Shown here: positions 1-8,222 of the stretch, piece after piece
Position numbering within the stretch: position 1 is the stretch's first letter
Layout of the letters: each line of letters begins with the position of its first letter
DNA from: Lacihabitans soyangensis
GTDB lineage: Bacteria; Bacteroidota; Bacteroidia; Cytophagales; Spirosomataceae
Length of the DNA stretch: 64,000 nucleotides
Direction of reading: 5' to 3'
NCBI RefSeq assembly: GCF_024343775.1
Contig: NZ_RJUF01000175.1
Location: forward strand, 62,001-126,000
Notes under the pieces: generated by a model
Told to the model about the DNA's origin: nothing
The model's input: only the letters and a program-made list of their open reading frames with translations
Database searches by the model: none
Translations under genes and position numbers: made by a program

Positions 1-195
1 GATGGAGTCTTCCTTAGGGATTATAAATGCTAAAATGAGGTATACAATAATCAAGGATCCGAAGCTGAAAAATGTGGTTAAGGCTACAAGGATCCGAACA
101 ATGGTAGGGTCTAAGTCGAAATATTTGCCCAAACCCCCACATATACCCAAAAACATTGCCTCTTTTCCTATTGTTCTTCTAAGTTTCTTTTCCAT
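1..195 (-). CDS. PspC domain protein (3' end cut by window)
   Basis: Reading the minus strand from an ATG at 193-195 gives 65 residues that run off the window edge. The start MEKKLRRTIGKEAMFLGICG, followed by GLGKYFDLDPTIVRILVAL, is the classic PspC signature: a Gly-rich turn, then D-P-T-x-V-R. A single hydrophobic helix follows at about residues 33-59. PspC domain proteins are small inner-membrane proteins linked to envelope stress; in Bacteroidota many are free-standing 65-75 residue proteins, so little is probably missing. No partner pspA or pspB is visible. Upstream lies the terminator of the next minus-strand gene, so this gene probably has its own promoter in 196-230. Confidence 0.85.
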   Translation of the reverse strand, partial: MEKKLRRTIGKEAMFLGICGGLGKYFDLDPTIVRILVALTTFFSFGSLIIVYLILAFIIPKEDSI

Positions 196-230
196 TTGAT
201 TATTAAATGTTTGACTAAAATTAACAAAAA

Positions 231-264
231 AACCTCTTGGTTGTCCAAGAGGTTTCAAATATTT
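231..264 (-). terminator. Rho-independent terminator after the 280-693 gene
   Basis: A perfect 10-bp inverted repeat, AACCTCTTGG (231-240) and CCAAGAGGTT (245-254), has a 4-nt loop. Read on the minus strand it is followed by a T-run (complement of the A-run at 225-231). It would end transcription of the minus-strand gene at 280-693. The other side has an A/T-rich flank too, so it may work both ways. Confidence 0.8.
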
Positions 265-279
265 TTTCGGGGAAGGTAA

Positions 280-693
280 TTACCAACCAAATGGATTTAT
301 TAGACCACCAATGCCTAAGAAAAGTGTGGCAATTAGACATCCGATAAATGCTTTTTTTACTTGATCTCTGTCATTGTCAGTAATAAAATAAACCAACGCC
401 AGGCCAATCACACCAAGGCAGCATCCCCACCAGAAACCACCCAAAAGAGGCATGTCTTTCACTGCGTTGAGGTTTGTTGTAGAAGTTTCATCTAACAATT
501 CTACATTGGATAATAATTCTGAATTTGATTTTTGAAGCTCAGCTAAAGTCACTTCGGGATTAGCCTCTATGAAGGCTTCTATTTTTTGAATTTTTTCAAA
601 TTCTTTGTCTGAAATAGTCTTTTCAAACTCGGTGTTGGCCCAAAGGCTTGAAAATGTAAAGGTTACGATTAGGCTTAAAACTACTCTCTTCAT
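280..693 (-). CDS. Small exported two-helix protein, unknown function
   Basis: The 137-residue product has a signal peptide (about residues 1-19, cleaved after WA). It continues with a helical, charged stretch (20-75) and two hydrophobic helices (about 83-104 and 113-133) around a short acidic hinge, TDNDRDQ. A Cys-Cys pair sits at 91-92 in a Gly/Trp-rich start of the first helix. The two-helix end resembles the TM2 / small hydrophobic domains found in many Bacteroidota proteins, but I do not recognise a named family. It follows the DsrE-like gene on the same strand with a 53-bp gap, so they may be co-transcribed, and a strong terminator lies just downstream. Confidence 0.7.
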   Translation of the reverse strand: MKRVVLSLIVTFTFSSLWANTEFEKTISDKEFEKIQKIEAFIEANPEVTLAELQKSNSELLSNVELLDETSTTNLNAVKDMPLLGGFWWGCCLGVIGLALVYFITDNDRDQVKKAFIGCLIATLFLGIGGLINPFGW

Positions 694-746
694 TGTTAAT
701 TAGTGTTTTTTTTAAAGATGTATTTTGTTTTGAATTGGTTGCATTG

Positions 747-1277
747 TTAATGTAAAGTCATTAAAGAATATCCCAGACTTTGGAAATGGCTTAATGCCAG
801 AATAGCTCCGTGAGCTACACTTATGTTACTGTTACGTTTGTAGTCGACCAATTTCCGCATTCTTAGTGATTGGCCACAAACATAGAATTTTACGCCGTTT
901 TCTGCAAGTTTATTTATAACTTCCGTGTTTGGGTTTTTCTCTTTATACTCAGTCAAAAAGGATTCATCGCTCAAAACGGTAGGAGTGGCCTGAAAATGTA
1001 TGACGACCGCAATCTCCAAATTCTCTTTTTTTACGCCAGCCAAACCGTGCAGGTTTATAAATCTTGCCACAGATTCAAAACCAGGATTCATTTCGGTAGT
1101 TTGGTTTTTGGGAGCTGAGGTGATATCAAAAACTACCTTATATTTTTTATTGGGATCTACCAATTGTTCAGCCTCAGGTATTGGGAAGACCCCACCAAAT
1201 GAATCAATTTCAGGAAATTGTCTTTGCGAAAATGCTGATAATGAAGCTACAAGAAGGAAGGGTAGAAGGAATTTCAT
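747..1277 (-). CDS. Exported DsrE/DsrF-like family protein
   Basis: The 176-residue product has a signal peptide (1-17). Residues about 46-175 have the alternating strand-helix pattern of the DsrE fold: KYKVVFDIT, then LEIAVVIHFQAT, NGVKFYVCGQS and HGAILALSHFQSLGYSLMTL. The single Cys (about 134) in F-Y-V-C-G-Q-S sits where DsrE-type proteins carry their sulfur-handling Cys, which in this family relays persulfide or binds small sulfur compounds. The exported form is common in Bacteroidota and its substrate is unknown. The start is the first ATG giving a complete signal peptide. It is probably the first gene of a two-gene minus-strand unit with the 280-693 gene. Confidence 0.75.
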   Translation of the reverse strand: MKFLLPFLLVASLSAFSQRQFPEIDSFGGVFPIPEAEQLVDPNKKYKVVFDITSAPKNQTTEMNPGFESVARFINLHGLAGVKKENLEIAVVIHFQATPTVLSDESFLTEYKEKNPNTEVINKLAENGVKFYVCGQSLRMRKLVDYKRNSNISVAHGAILALSHFQSLGYSLMTLH

Positions 1278-1390
1278 ATCTTAGTCTGTTTATTTTGACT
1301 AAAAATAGGAAAACTATTTGATGATTTTAAAATATTAGGAACTAATTAACAATTAAATATGTATTAACATTAAATACAAATGTAAATTTT

Positions 1391-2107
1391 ATGAAAACAA
1401 TATTTAAAGCAGCCAACGACAGAGGACACGCCAACCATGGTTGGTTAGATTCTTATCATACATTTAGTTTTGCGAATTATTATAATCCACAATGGGAGCA
1501 TTTTGGAGCCTTGAGAGTTCTAAACGACGATCATGTTTCAGGCGGGATGGGATTTGGAAAACACCCACATGACAATATGGAGATTGTTTCGATACCGCTC
1601 GAAGGTGCTTTGGAACACCAAGACAGTATGGGCAACAAGACCGTGATTCGCAAAGGCGAGGTACAGATTATGTCTGCCGGTACAGGGGTGGCTCATTCTG
1701 AAAAAAATGAGGATTCTAAAAATCCAGTGAAGTTTTTGCAGATTTGGGTATTTCCTGAAAAACGAAATATAGCCCCAAGATATGAACAAAAGGTGTTTGA
1801 TTTGGCGGGTAGAAAAGATAAGTTTCAAACCGTAGTTTCACCTTTAGGTACGTCTGATGAAGGCATAAAAATGAACCAGCAGTCGTGGTTTACTCTGACA
1901 GATTTGTCGGCCGAAAAATCTTTGACATACGAGCTGAAAAATGCCCAAAATGGCGTTTATGTCTATATTTTGGAAGGTTCGGCAGAAATAGCAGGTAAAT
2001 CTCTAAGCAGAAGAGATGGCTTGGGTATTTCTGACACCAATACTTTCGAAATCAAAGCGAGTACAGATTCTGAAATACTATTGATGGAAGTCCCAATGAC
2101 TTTTTAA
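1391..2107 (+). CDS. Pirin family protein (YhhW-like bicupin)
   Basis: The 238-residue product is a pirin-type double cupin. The metal-binding set is visible: G-K-H-P-H-D-N-M-E (His58, His60) and A-H-S-E (His102, Glu104). The opening NDRGHANHGWLDSYHTFSFA and the short length match the YhhW subgroup, where E. coli YhhW has quercetin 2,3-dioxygenase activity in vitro. The likely location is the cytoplasm, as there is no signal peptide. It lies 4 bp before a second, longer pirin and both share a terminator at 2991-3023, so they form a two-gene operon. The physiological role (redox sensing or protection from electrophiles) is inferred only from the family. Confidence 0.92.
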   Translation: MKTIFKAANDRGHANHGWLDSYHTFSFANYYNPQWEHFGALRVLNDDHVSGGMGFGKHPHDNMEIVSIPLEGALEHQDSMGNKTVIRKGEVQIMSAGTGVAHSEKNEDSKNPVKFLQIWVFPEKRNIAPRYEQKVFDLAGRKDKFQTVVSPLGTSDEGIKMNQQSWFTLTDLSAEKSLTYELKNAQNGVYVYILEGSAEIAGKSLSRRDGLGISDTNTFEIKASTDSEILLMEVPMTF

Positions 2108-2111
2108 AGAT

Positions 2112-2963
2112 ATGAAAAAAGAGATTATAAAAATAACGAGTTCATCAGCCCAAAGAGTGGGCGAACATCGAATGTATCAGCCCATACCGGATGTTGGCTT
2201 GGAGCAAATTAGCCCGTTTATATTGCTGCATCACCACGGACCGCATGAATTTGCCCCGCATAACCAAGGATTACCATTTGGACCACATCCACACAGAGGT
2301 TTCGAGACCTTGACTTTTATATTGGATGGAGAAATTGAACACGCAGACGGCCATGGTCATCAATCAGTTATAAAAAGTGGTGGTGTACAATGGATGACTG
2401 CCGCTAGGGGAATTGTACACTCAGAAAACCTGTCAAGAAATCAAAGAGAAAATGGTGGTAAAATGGAAATTCTTCAGCTTTGGATGAACCTTCCAGCATC
2501 ATTAAAAATGAGCCAGCCCAACTATCAGGGTTTACAGGAAAACGAAATTCCGAAGGTGATCAGTGAGGATACCAAGACAGAGGTTGCCGTAATTTCGGGT
2601 AATTTGGAAGGTAAAACAGGAGCGGCTAAATCTTTGACCGGCCTCGAAATGTTCAATATCAGCATGAAAGTAGGAGGGGACTTTTCTTTAAAAGTTGAAG
2701 AAGGTAAAAACGTTTTGTTTTATGTGGTAGACGGAGAAGTTTTAGTGAACGGAAAACTAGCCATTGGGCATCAATTGGTAGTTTTTGATTCAAAAAATAC
2801 GGATATTGAGTTAAAAGCTCAATCAACTACCAGGATCATTTTCGGAACTGGTGACCCTATAAACGAGCCAATGGTATCTCAAGGGCCGTTTGTGATGAAC
2901 ACCACCACCGAGCTCATGCAAGCCATGAGAGATTATCAAATGGGCAAAATGGGTGTGATGTAA
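2112..2963 (+). CDS. Pirin family protein (longer, classical type)
   Basis: The 283-residue product is a pirin with N-terminal ligands at G-P-H-P-H-R-G (His59, His61) and V-H-S-E (His103, Glu105), then a C-terminal cupin. The C-terminal extension (F-G-T-G-D-P-I-N-E-P ... G-P-F-V-M-N-T) is the usual end of full-length pirins and is absent from the YhhW-like neighbour. The gene starts 4 bp after the first pirin stops, so translation is probably coupled. The two are not recent duplicates: their flanks and C termini differ. Family members range from transcription co-regulators to quercetinases, and nothing in the sequence fixes the substrate here. Confidence 0.92.
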   Translation: MKKEIIKITSSSAQRVGEHRMYQPIPDVGLEQISPFILLHHHGPHEFAPHNQGLPFGPHPHRGFETLTFILDGEIEHADGHGHQSVIKSGGVQWMTAARGIVHSENLSRNQRENGGKMEILQLWMNLPASLKMSQPNYQGLQENEIPKVISEDTKTEVAVISGNLEGKTGAAKSLTGLEMFNISMKVGGDFSLKVEEGKNVLFYVVDGEVLVNGKLAIGHQLVVFDSKNTDIELKAQSTTRIIFGTGDPINEPMVSQGPFVMNTTTELMQAMRDYQMGKMGVM

Positions 2964-2990
2964 TATTGATTTTGTTTTAGTTTTTCTTTG

Positions 2991-3023
2991 AAGGAGACTG
3001 AATGTTATTGGGTCTCTTTCTTT
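2991..3023 (+). terminator. Terminator of the pirin operon
   Basis: AAGGAGAC (2991-2998) pairs with GTCTCTTT (3012-3019, one G-T pair) across a 13-nt loop, followed by CTTTTTT. Its position between the pirins and the M14 peptidase also argues against starting the peptidase at an upstream non-ATG codon at 3002. Confidence 0.65.
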
Positions 3024-3100
3024 TTTGCCTAAAAAATACGCTTGTATTTAGAAATATGCTTAATTTGGGTCTAATTACACCATTAACTATCATTTTATTC

Positions 3101-5647
3101 ATGAAAAAAACATTACTCTTAGTTTTTGCCTTTCTTTCCTGCATTTCGGTATTTTCCCAAAACGAATATTTTCTACCAAAGAAAAATCTAAATCCTCAAA
3201 TACCCTCTCCGCAACAATTCTTAGGATATCCAATTGGTAGCCACCATACGAGGTATGATAAGATTGTGGAATACATGCGGGTTTTGGAAAAGGCCTCAGA
3301 CAGAATAAAGGTGGTTAGTATTGGCGAAACAAATGAGCATAGAGAGCAAATTATCGTGCATTTTGCAAAACCTGAAAATCTGGCTAAACTGGAGACGATT
3401 CGCAAAAATCATTTGGATATAGTTGAAGGCAAAAGTGTCGATTTTGAAAACCAACCTTCCATCGTTTGGCTGGGTTATAATGTTCATGGAAACGAAGCCT
3501 CAGGTGGTGAAGCTTCTTTGCTTACTGCCTATTATTTGGCTGCTATTCAAGGAGATGAAGCCTCAAAGATTTACGACAATGCTGTGTTTTTGATGGAACC
3601 TATCGTGAATCCAGACGGCAGGGATAGATTCAATAATTGGGTAAATATGCATAAGGGCGAGCCAAACGTGACCGATCCTAACGACCGCGAACACAACGAA
3701 GTTTGGCCATCGGGTAGGGTTAATCATTATTGGTTTGACTTAAACAGAGACTGGTATTTGGCCGTTCACAAAGAATCTCGCAACCGTTTAAAATATTATC
3801 ACCAATGGATGCCCAATGTAGTGACAGATTTTCATGAAATGGGAACGAACAGTACGCACTTCTTTGAGCCAACAAAAAGTAATGCTGAAAATCCACTCGT
3901 GACACAAGATAATTACAAGATGCTGAATGGCAAATTTGCCAAATATTTTGAGAATGCCATGAACGAAATTGGTTCATTTTATTATACCAAAGAATCATTT
4001 GACAACTTCTATCCGGGTTATGGAAGTTCGTATCCCGATATGCAAGGTGGTTTGGGGCTTTTGTTTGAGCAAGGAAGCAGCCGTGGTCATGCTCAGGACT
4101 CGGATAATGGTGTTTTGACCTATAAATTTGCGGTCAGAAATCAGTTGGTCAATGCCATAGCCACTATTCAAGCAGGTGTGGGAGAAAGAAAAATATTGCT
4201 AAAACATCAGTCAGATTTTTTCAAAAATATTGAAAAGGATGCCGCCAAAAGCCTTGTTAAAGGATATGTAATTGGCGACGACTTTGATTTGAATAGAAAC
4301 AAGGCTTTCTGGGATTTGTTGCTGCAACACAAGATAAAAGCATACCAACTCAAAAACGACACAAAAGTGGGCGAAGTAAATTTCAAGACAGGAAATGCGA
4401 TATTCATTCCAATCAATCAACCTCAGTCTTTATTGGTGAAATCTATTTTTGATAGACCAAAATCTTTTGCCGACAGTGTTTTCTATGATACTTCTACTTG
4501 GAATCTCGCCTTGGCTTTTGGACTAAAACATGCCGAGACTAAAGTTTTGCCAGATTTGGGATCTGCGATAAACGAGGCTTCATTCGATACTAAGACAAAT
4601 GAGTTTGTAAAATCAGATTACGCCTATTTGATTGACTGGAGAGATTACAATGCTGCCAAGGCCTTGTATAAACTTTTGGATAAAGAGATTTTGGTAAAAG
4701 TGGCCTTGAAATCTTTCACAAATGGTGGTAAAAACTGGGCTCATGGAAGTTTGTTGATACCTGTTCAAAATCAAAAGATAGGTTCTACAGAACTTTCTGA
4801 AATATTAAAGCAAGTTCATGGTTCTACACAAGTGGACATTTTTCCAGTTTCAACGGGTTTCAGCTCAGCCGGAATTGATTTAGGAAGTAATTCTTTCAAA
4901 ACGGTTTTGAAACCCAAAGCCATGGTTTTGGCCGGATTCGGTACAAGTCAATACGAAGTGGGAGAGGTTTGGCACCTTTTAGAGACCAAATTACAAATGC
5001 CCATTACAAAATTGGAAATGACCCAATTTGCTAGGGTGAACTTGAATTCTTACACACATTTGGTGATGGTAAGTGGCCAATATGATGCATTGAACGATGC
5101 TTCAGTGAAGAAAATAAAAGATTGGGTAAAACAAGGTGGGAATTTGATAACCTTAAAAACAGCCTCTGAATGGGCCATTAAAAAGGAAATATCCGAGTCA
5201 AAAGTCATCAATGTAGAGCCAGAAAAAGACCCAAAAAGAATGAATTTTGAAAAACTGGCCGATGCACAAGGAGCAAAATCTACTGGTGGGGCAATTTTTG
5301 AGGTAAATATTGATACCACTCACCCTTTGGGATTTGGATTTGAATCCAACTCGCTTCAGGTTTATAGAAACAACAATACCTTTCTAGAGAAATCTAAAAA
5401 TGCAGTTTCAACTGTGGCTCAATACACCGCCAATCCTTGGATTTGTGGCTACGTTCATCCGAGTTCACTTTCAAAAATAGCTAATTCAGCTGCCATAATT
5501 TCGGAAACTTCAGGTGCTGGACAAATCATCTTGTTTTCTGATAATCCCAATTTTAGAGGAATATGGTTTGGAACTAATAAGCTGTTTTTCAACGCCTTGT
5601 TTTTTAGTTCGGCATTGGGTTCACAAAGATTTGGAAACGAAGAATAA
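3101..5647 (+). CDS. M14-family zinc carboxypeptidase-like protein, exported
   Basis: The 848-residue product begins at the ATG at 3101, which gives a clean signal peptide (MKKTLLLVFAFLSCISVFSQ). The frame is open back to 3002, but that stretch crosses a terminator and lacks an ATG. The peptidase domain covers about residues 45-400. Zinc ligands lie in N-V-H-G-N-E (His129, Glu132) and T-D-F-H-E-M-G; an arginine-bearing E-P-I-V-N-P-D-G-R-D-R-F and D-L-N-R-D-W follow, and L-L-F-E-Q-G holds the likely catalytic Glu. The C-terminal half (about 600-700) looks like the class I glutaminase-like fold that accompanies this Bacteroidota M14 subfamily. Probable role: periplasmic or outer-surface peptide digestion. 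The amidohydrolase gene follows after 11 bp. Confidence 0.9.
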   Translation: MKKTLLLVFAFLSCISVFSQNEYFLPKKNLNPQIPSPQQFLGYPIGSHHTRYDKIVEYMRVLEKASDRIKVVSIGETNEHREQIIVHFAKPENLAKLETIRKNHLDIVEGKSVDFENQPSIVWLGYNVHGNEASGGEASLLTAYYLAAIQGDEASKIYDNAVFLMEPIVNPDGRDRFNNWVNMHKGEPNVTDPNDREHNEVWPSGRVNHYWFDLNRDWYLAVHKESRNRLKYYHQWMPNVVTDFHEMGTNSTHFFEPTKSNAENPLVTQDNYKMLNGKFAKYFENAMNEIGSFYYTKESFDNFYPGYGSSYPDMQGGLGLLFEQGSSRGHAQDSDNGVLTYKFAVRNQLVNAIATIQAGVGERKILLKHQSDFFKNIEKDAAKSLVKGYVIGDDFDLNRNKAFWDLLLQHKIKAYQLKNDTKVGEVNFKTGNAIFIPINQPQSLLVKSIFDRPKSFADSVFYDTSTWNLALAFGLKHAETKVLPDLGSAINEASFDTKTNEFVKSDYAYLIDWRDYNAAKALYKLLDKEILVKVALKSFTNGGKNWAHGSLLIPVQNQKIGSTELSEILKQVHGSTQVDIFPVSTGFSSAGIDLGSNSFKTVLKPKAMVLAGFGTSQYEVGEVWHLLETKLQMPITKLEMTQFARVNLNSYTHLVMVSGQYDALNDASVKKIKDWVKQGGNLITLKTASEWAIKKEISESKVINVEPEKDPKRMNFEKLADAQGAKSTGGAIFEVNIDTTHPLGFGFESNSLQVYRNNNTFLEKSKNAVSTVAQYTANPWICGYVHPSSLSKIANSAAIISETSGAGQIILFSDNPNFRGIWFGTNKLFFNALFFSSALGSQRFGNEE

Positions 5648-5658
5648 AATATTTTGAA

Positions 5659-7290
5659 ATGAAAAAGACACTACTGTTTGTATTTTGTATAAATCTTGTT
5701 TTTGCCCAAAAAAAGCAAGTCGATTTACTTGTTCACCATGCTCATGTTTACACGGTTGACACCAAATTTAGCAAAGCTGACGCCTTTGTAGTTAACGATG
5801 GCGTTTTTCTCGAAGTTGGGAATTATTCTGACTTGGCTAAAAAATATTCGGCCAAATCCACCCTGGATTTGCAAAATAAACCTGTTTATCCGGGATTTTA
5901 TGACCCACATTCGCATTTCTTAGGTTTGGGCCAAATGCTTTCACAGTGTGATTTGGTAGGAGCCAAGAGTTTCAAAGAAATTCTGACTAGACTGCAGGAG
6001 TTCAGAAAAGCAAACCCTAACCAAGAGTGGCTGATTGGTCGCGGTTGGGATCAAAACGATTGGGACGTCAAAGTTTTTCCAAATAAAGACGATTTAGACC
6101 AGATTTTTCCAAATGTGCCCGTTATGCTAACGAGAATCGATGGCCATGCCATGTTGGTAAATTCAAAAGTCATTCAAATGGCCAAAATATCACCATCGAG
6201 CAAAATATCTGGTGGTGACGTGGAGGTTGTGGATGGTCAACTTACGGGTATTTTGATTGACAATGCCATGGGTTTGGTAAAAAGAGTTATGCCCAAAGAG
6301 GATGAAAAAGTGAAAAGACAGCAGATTTTGGCGGCACAAGCTGAAAGCCTAAAATATGGCCTTACAACTGTTTCTGACGCAGGCATTGGTCAAGACGACA
6401 TAGAGCTCATGATGAAAATGCACAAAGAAGGAAGTTTGAAAATCAGAGATTACGCTATGGTTTCAGTAGGCATACGTAATGTTGAATATTTTACAAAAAA
6501 AGGCATCATAAAAACGGACAGAATGAATGTGCGGTCTTTTAAAGTGTATGCTGATGGTGCTTTGGGGTCTCGTGGGGCTGTTTTACTAAAACCTTATGCT
6601 GACCAAAATTCTAACTCCGGATTTTTGTTGACCAGTAAAAACGAAATGGACAAGTATTTTTCTCAAATTTATAAGTCTGCTTATCAGGTCAATACGCATT
6701 GTATTGGTGATTCTGCCAATAGATTGGTATTGGATTTGTATGGGAAATATCTAAAAGGTAAGAACGACCGAAGGTGGAGAATTGAGCATTGTCAGGTGGT
6801 GAATCCGGCTGATGTACCTAAGTTTGGCAAATATTCCGTGATTCCTTCCATTCAAGCTACCCATGCCACCTCTGACATGTATTGGGCTGAGGAAAGGTTG
6901 GGCAAAGAAAGGGTGAGGCATGCATATCCTTTTGAGGCACTGAGAAAACAAAATGGGCTAATAGCCAATGGTAGCGATTTTCCTGTAGAATTTGTCAATC
7001 CCCTTTTTGGTTTCCATTCAGCTGTGGCTCGTCAAGACAACAACAATTGGCCAGCGGGAGGATTTCAGATGGAAAATGCTCTGAGTAAAGAAAATGCTCT
7101 GAAAGCCATGACCATTTGGAGTGCGTATGCCAATTTCGAAGACAAAGAAAGAGGCAGTATAGAAAAAGGCAAAATGGCTGATTTTGTGGTTTTGGAAGAA
7201 GATATTATGACGATTGATTTATCCAAAATCCGTTCAGTGAAGGTAAATGCTACCTACATAGGAGGCGAAAAGGTATTTACACGAAAATAA
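5659..7290 (+). CDS. Exported amidohydrolase (YtcJ-like, amidohydrolase_3)
   Basis: The 543-residue product has a short signal peptide (MKKTLLFVFCINLVFA). It is a metal-dependent hydrolase of the amidohydrolase superfamily: P-G-F-Y-D-P-H-S-H-F supplies the first HxH pair (about His84 and His86), N-T-H-C-I-G-D the later His (about 349), and A-N-G-S-D-F-P-V-E the catalytic Asp near 440. R-G-W-D-Q-N-D-W and S-F-K-V-Y-A-D-G-A-L-G-S-R-G are signatures of the YtcJ subgroup. The substrate is not predictable; family members cleave N-acyl or cyclic amide bonds. It sits 11 bp after the M14 peptidase and 14 bp before the serine protease, so the three are likely co-transcribed. Confidence 0.9.
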   Translation: MKKTLLFVFCINLVFAQKKQVDLLVHHAHVYTVDTKFSKADAFVVNDGVFLEVGNYSDLAKKYSAKSTLDLQNKPVYPGFYDPHSHFLGLGQMLSQCDLVGAKSFKEILTRLQEFRKANPNQEWLIGRGWDQNDWDVKVFPNKDDLDQIFPNVPVMLTRIDGHAMLVNSKVIQMAKISPSSKISGGDVEVVDGQLTGILIDNAMGLVKRVMPKEDEKVKRQQILAAQAESLKYGLTTVSDAGIGQDDIELMMKMHKEGSLKIRDYAMVSVGIRNVEYFTKKGIIKTDRMNVRSFKVYADGALGSRGAVLLKPYADQNSNSGFLLTSKNEMDKYFSQIYKSAYQVNTHCIGDSANRLVLDLYGKYLKGKNDRRWRIEHCQVVNPADVPKFGKYSVIPSIQATHATSDMYWAEERLGKERVRHAYPFEALRKQNGLIANGSDFPVEFVNPLFGFHSAVARQDNNNWPAGGFQMENALSKENALKAMTIWSAYANFEDKERGSIEKGKMADFVVLEEDIMTIDLSKIRSVKVNATYIGGEKVFTRK

Positions 7291-7304
7291 ATAAGAATTG
7301 TAAT

Positions 7305-8126
7305 ATGTTTTCTGAAGCTTATAAAATAGCCGCACAATATACTTTTCCACTTATCATATCAAACAGGTTTTATGATAAAACGGTAGAAAGTGGTCTGGGA
7401 AGTTTTGTGATTATCAACGACGAAGGGTGGATAGTGACGGCAGCCCATGTGTTGCAAGGTCTGCAACTTCATCACCAACACCAAACAGAGTTGGCTAAGT
7501 TTCAGAATAGTCCCACGGCGGGTTTGGAGCCAAATCCGAAATGGATTCTCAATCATTCGATGTGGTTTGGAGCCGACAACCACCATATTGGTCAGTTTCA
7601 TGTGCTGCATGACAACGATCTGGCTATTGGGAAGATACTGAATTATAATCCTAACTTTGTCAAAAAGTATCCTGTTTTTCAGCACCCATCTAAGGTGCAG
7701 CCAGCCACAAGTTTGTGCAAATTGGGCTATCCATTTTACGATTTGAAAGCCAGTTTTTTGGATAGCACTCAAAGTTTTTCTTTCGATTCATCCATTTTTC
7801 CGATACCGACATTTCCAATGGACGGTATGATGACACGTCAAGTGGTTACTGGCAAAAGTCCTGACAATTATTATGATTACAAATGGATAGAAACCAGCAC
7901 GCCTGGGCTTAGAGGCCAAAGTGGCGGGCCTACCTTTGACAAGGACGGTAAAATATGGGCGATACAATCCAAAACCATGCATTTGCCGCTGGGTTTTTCT
8001 CCCAAAATCATAAAAGACGGTGTCGAAATAGAGGAAAACCAGTTTCTAAATGTCGGTTTGGGTACACATGTAGAAACTATTTTGAAGTTTTTAGATTTTT
8101 ACAAAGTAAAATATTCGGTTGGTTAA
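7305..8126 (+). CDS. Trypsin-like serine protease
   Basis: The 273-residue product has a chymotrypsin-fold triad: V-T-A-A-H-V-L (His48), H-D-N-D-L-A-I (Asp105) and R-G-Q-S-G-G-P-T (Ser206). G-S-F-V-I-I-N-D-E-G-W-I-V-T is the usual lead-in to the His motif in HtrA/trypsin-like proteins. There is no signal peptide and no PDZ domain, so it is likely cytosolic and smaller than DegP-type proteases. Two insertions (residues about 55-95 and 150-195) lie between the triad elements. It follows the amidohydrolase by 14 bp on the same strand. Its physiological target is unknown. Confidence 0.85.
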   Translation: MFSEAYKIAAQYTFPLIISNRFYDKTVESGLGSFVIINDEGWIVTAAHVLQGLQLHHQHQTELAKFQNSPTAGLEPNPKWILNHSMWFGADNHHIGQFHVLHDNDLAIGKILNYNPNFVKKYPVFQHPSKVQPATSLCKLGYPFYDLKASFLDSTQSFSFDSSIFPIPTFPMDGMMTRQVVTGKSPDNYYDYKWIETSTPGLRGQSGGPTFDKDGKIWAIQSKTMHLPLGFSPKIIKDGVEIEENQFLNVGLGTHVETILKFLDFYKVKYSVG

Positions 8127-8222
8127 GGCTTCTCCGATACAAATTTGTTTTCAAAGTTTTAGATTTTCGTAAATATCATTATTTTTACAAAAAATATAAT
8201 AATTTTAACGAAACCTAAGCCA

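Noticed and set aside
2-199. Plus-strand 65-codon open frame at the window start
   Set aside because: It is the antisense shadow of the PspC gene read on the minus strand, which has a clear family signature.
3002-3100. Extended start for the M14 peptidase
   Set aside because: The extension overlaps a terminator and adds no signal peptide; the ATG at 3101 gives a clean one.
7359-7772. Minus-strand 137-codon frame
   Set aside because: It is antisense to the serine protease with its intact triad.
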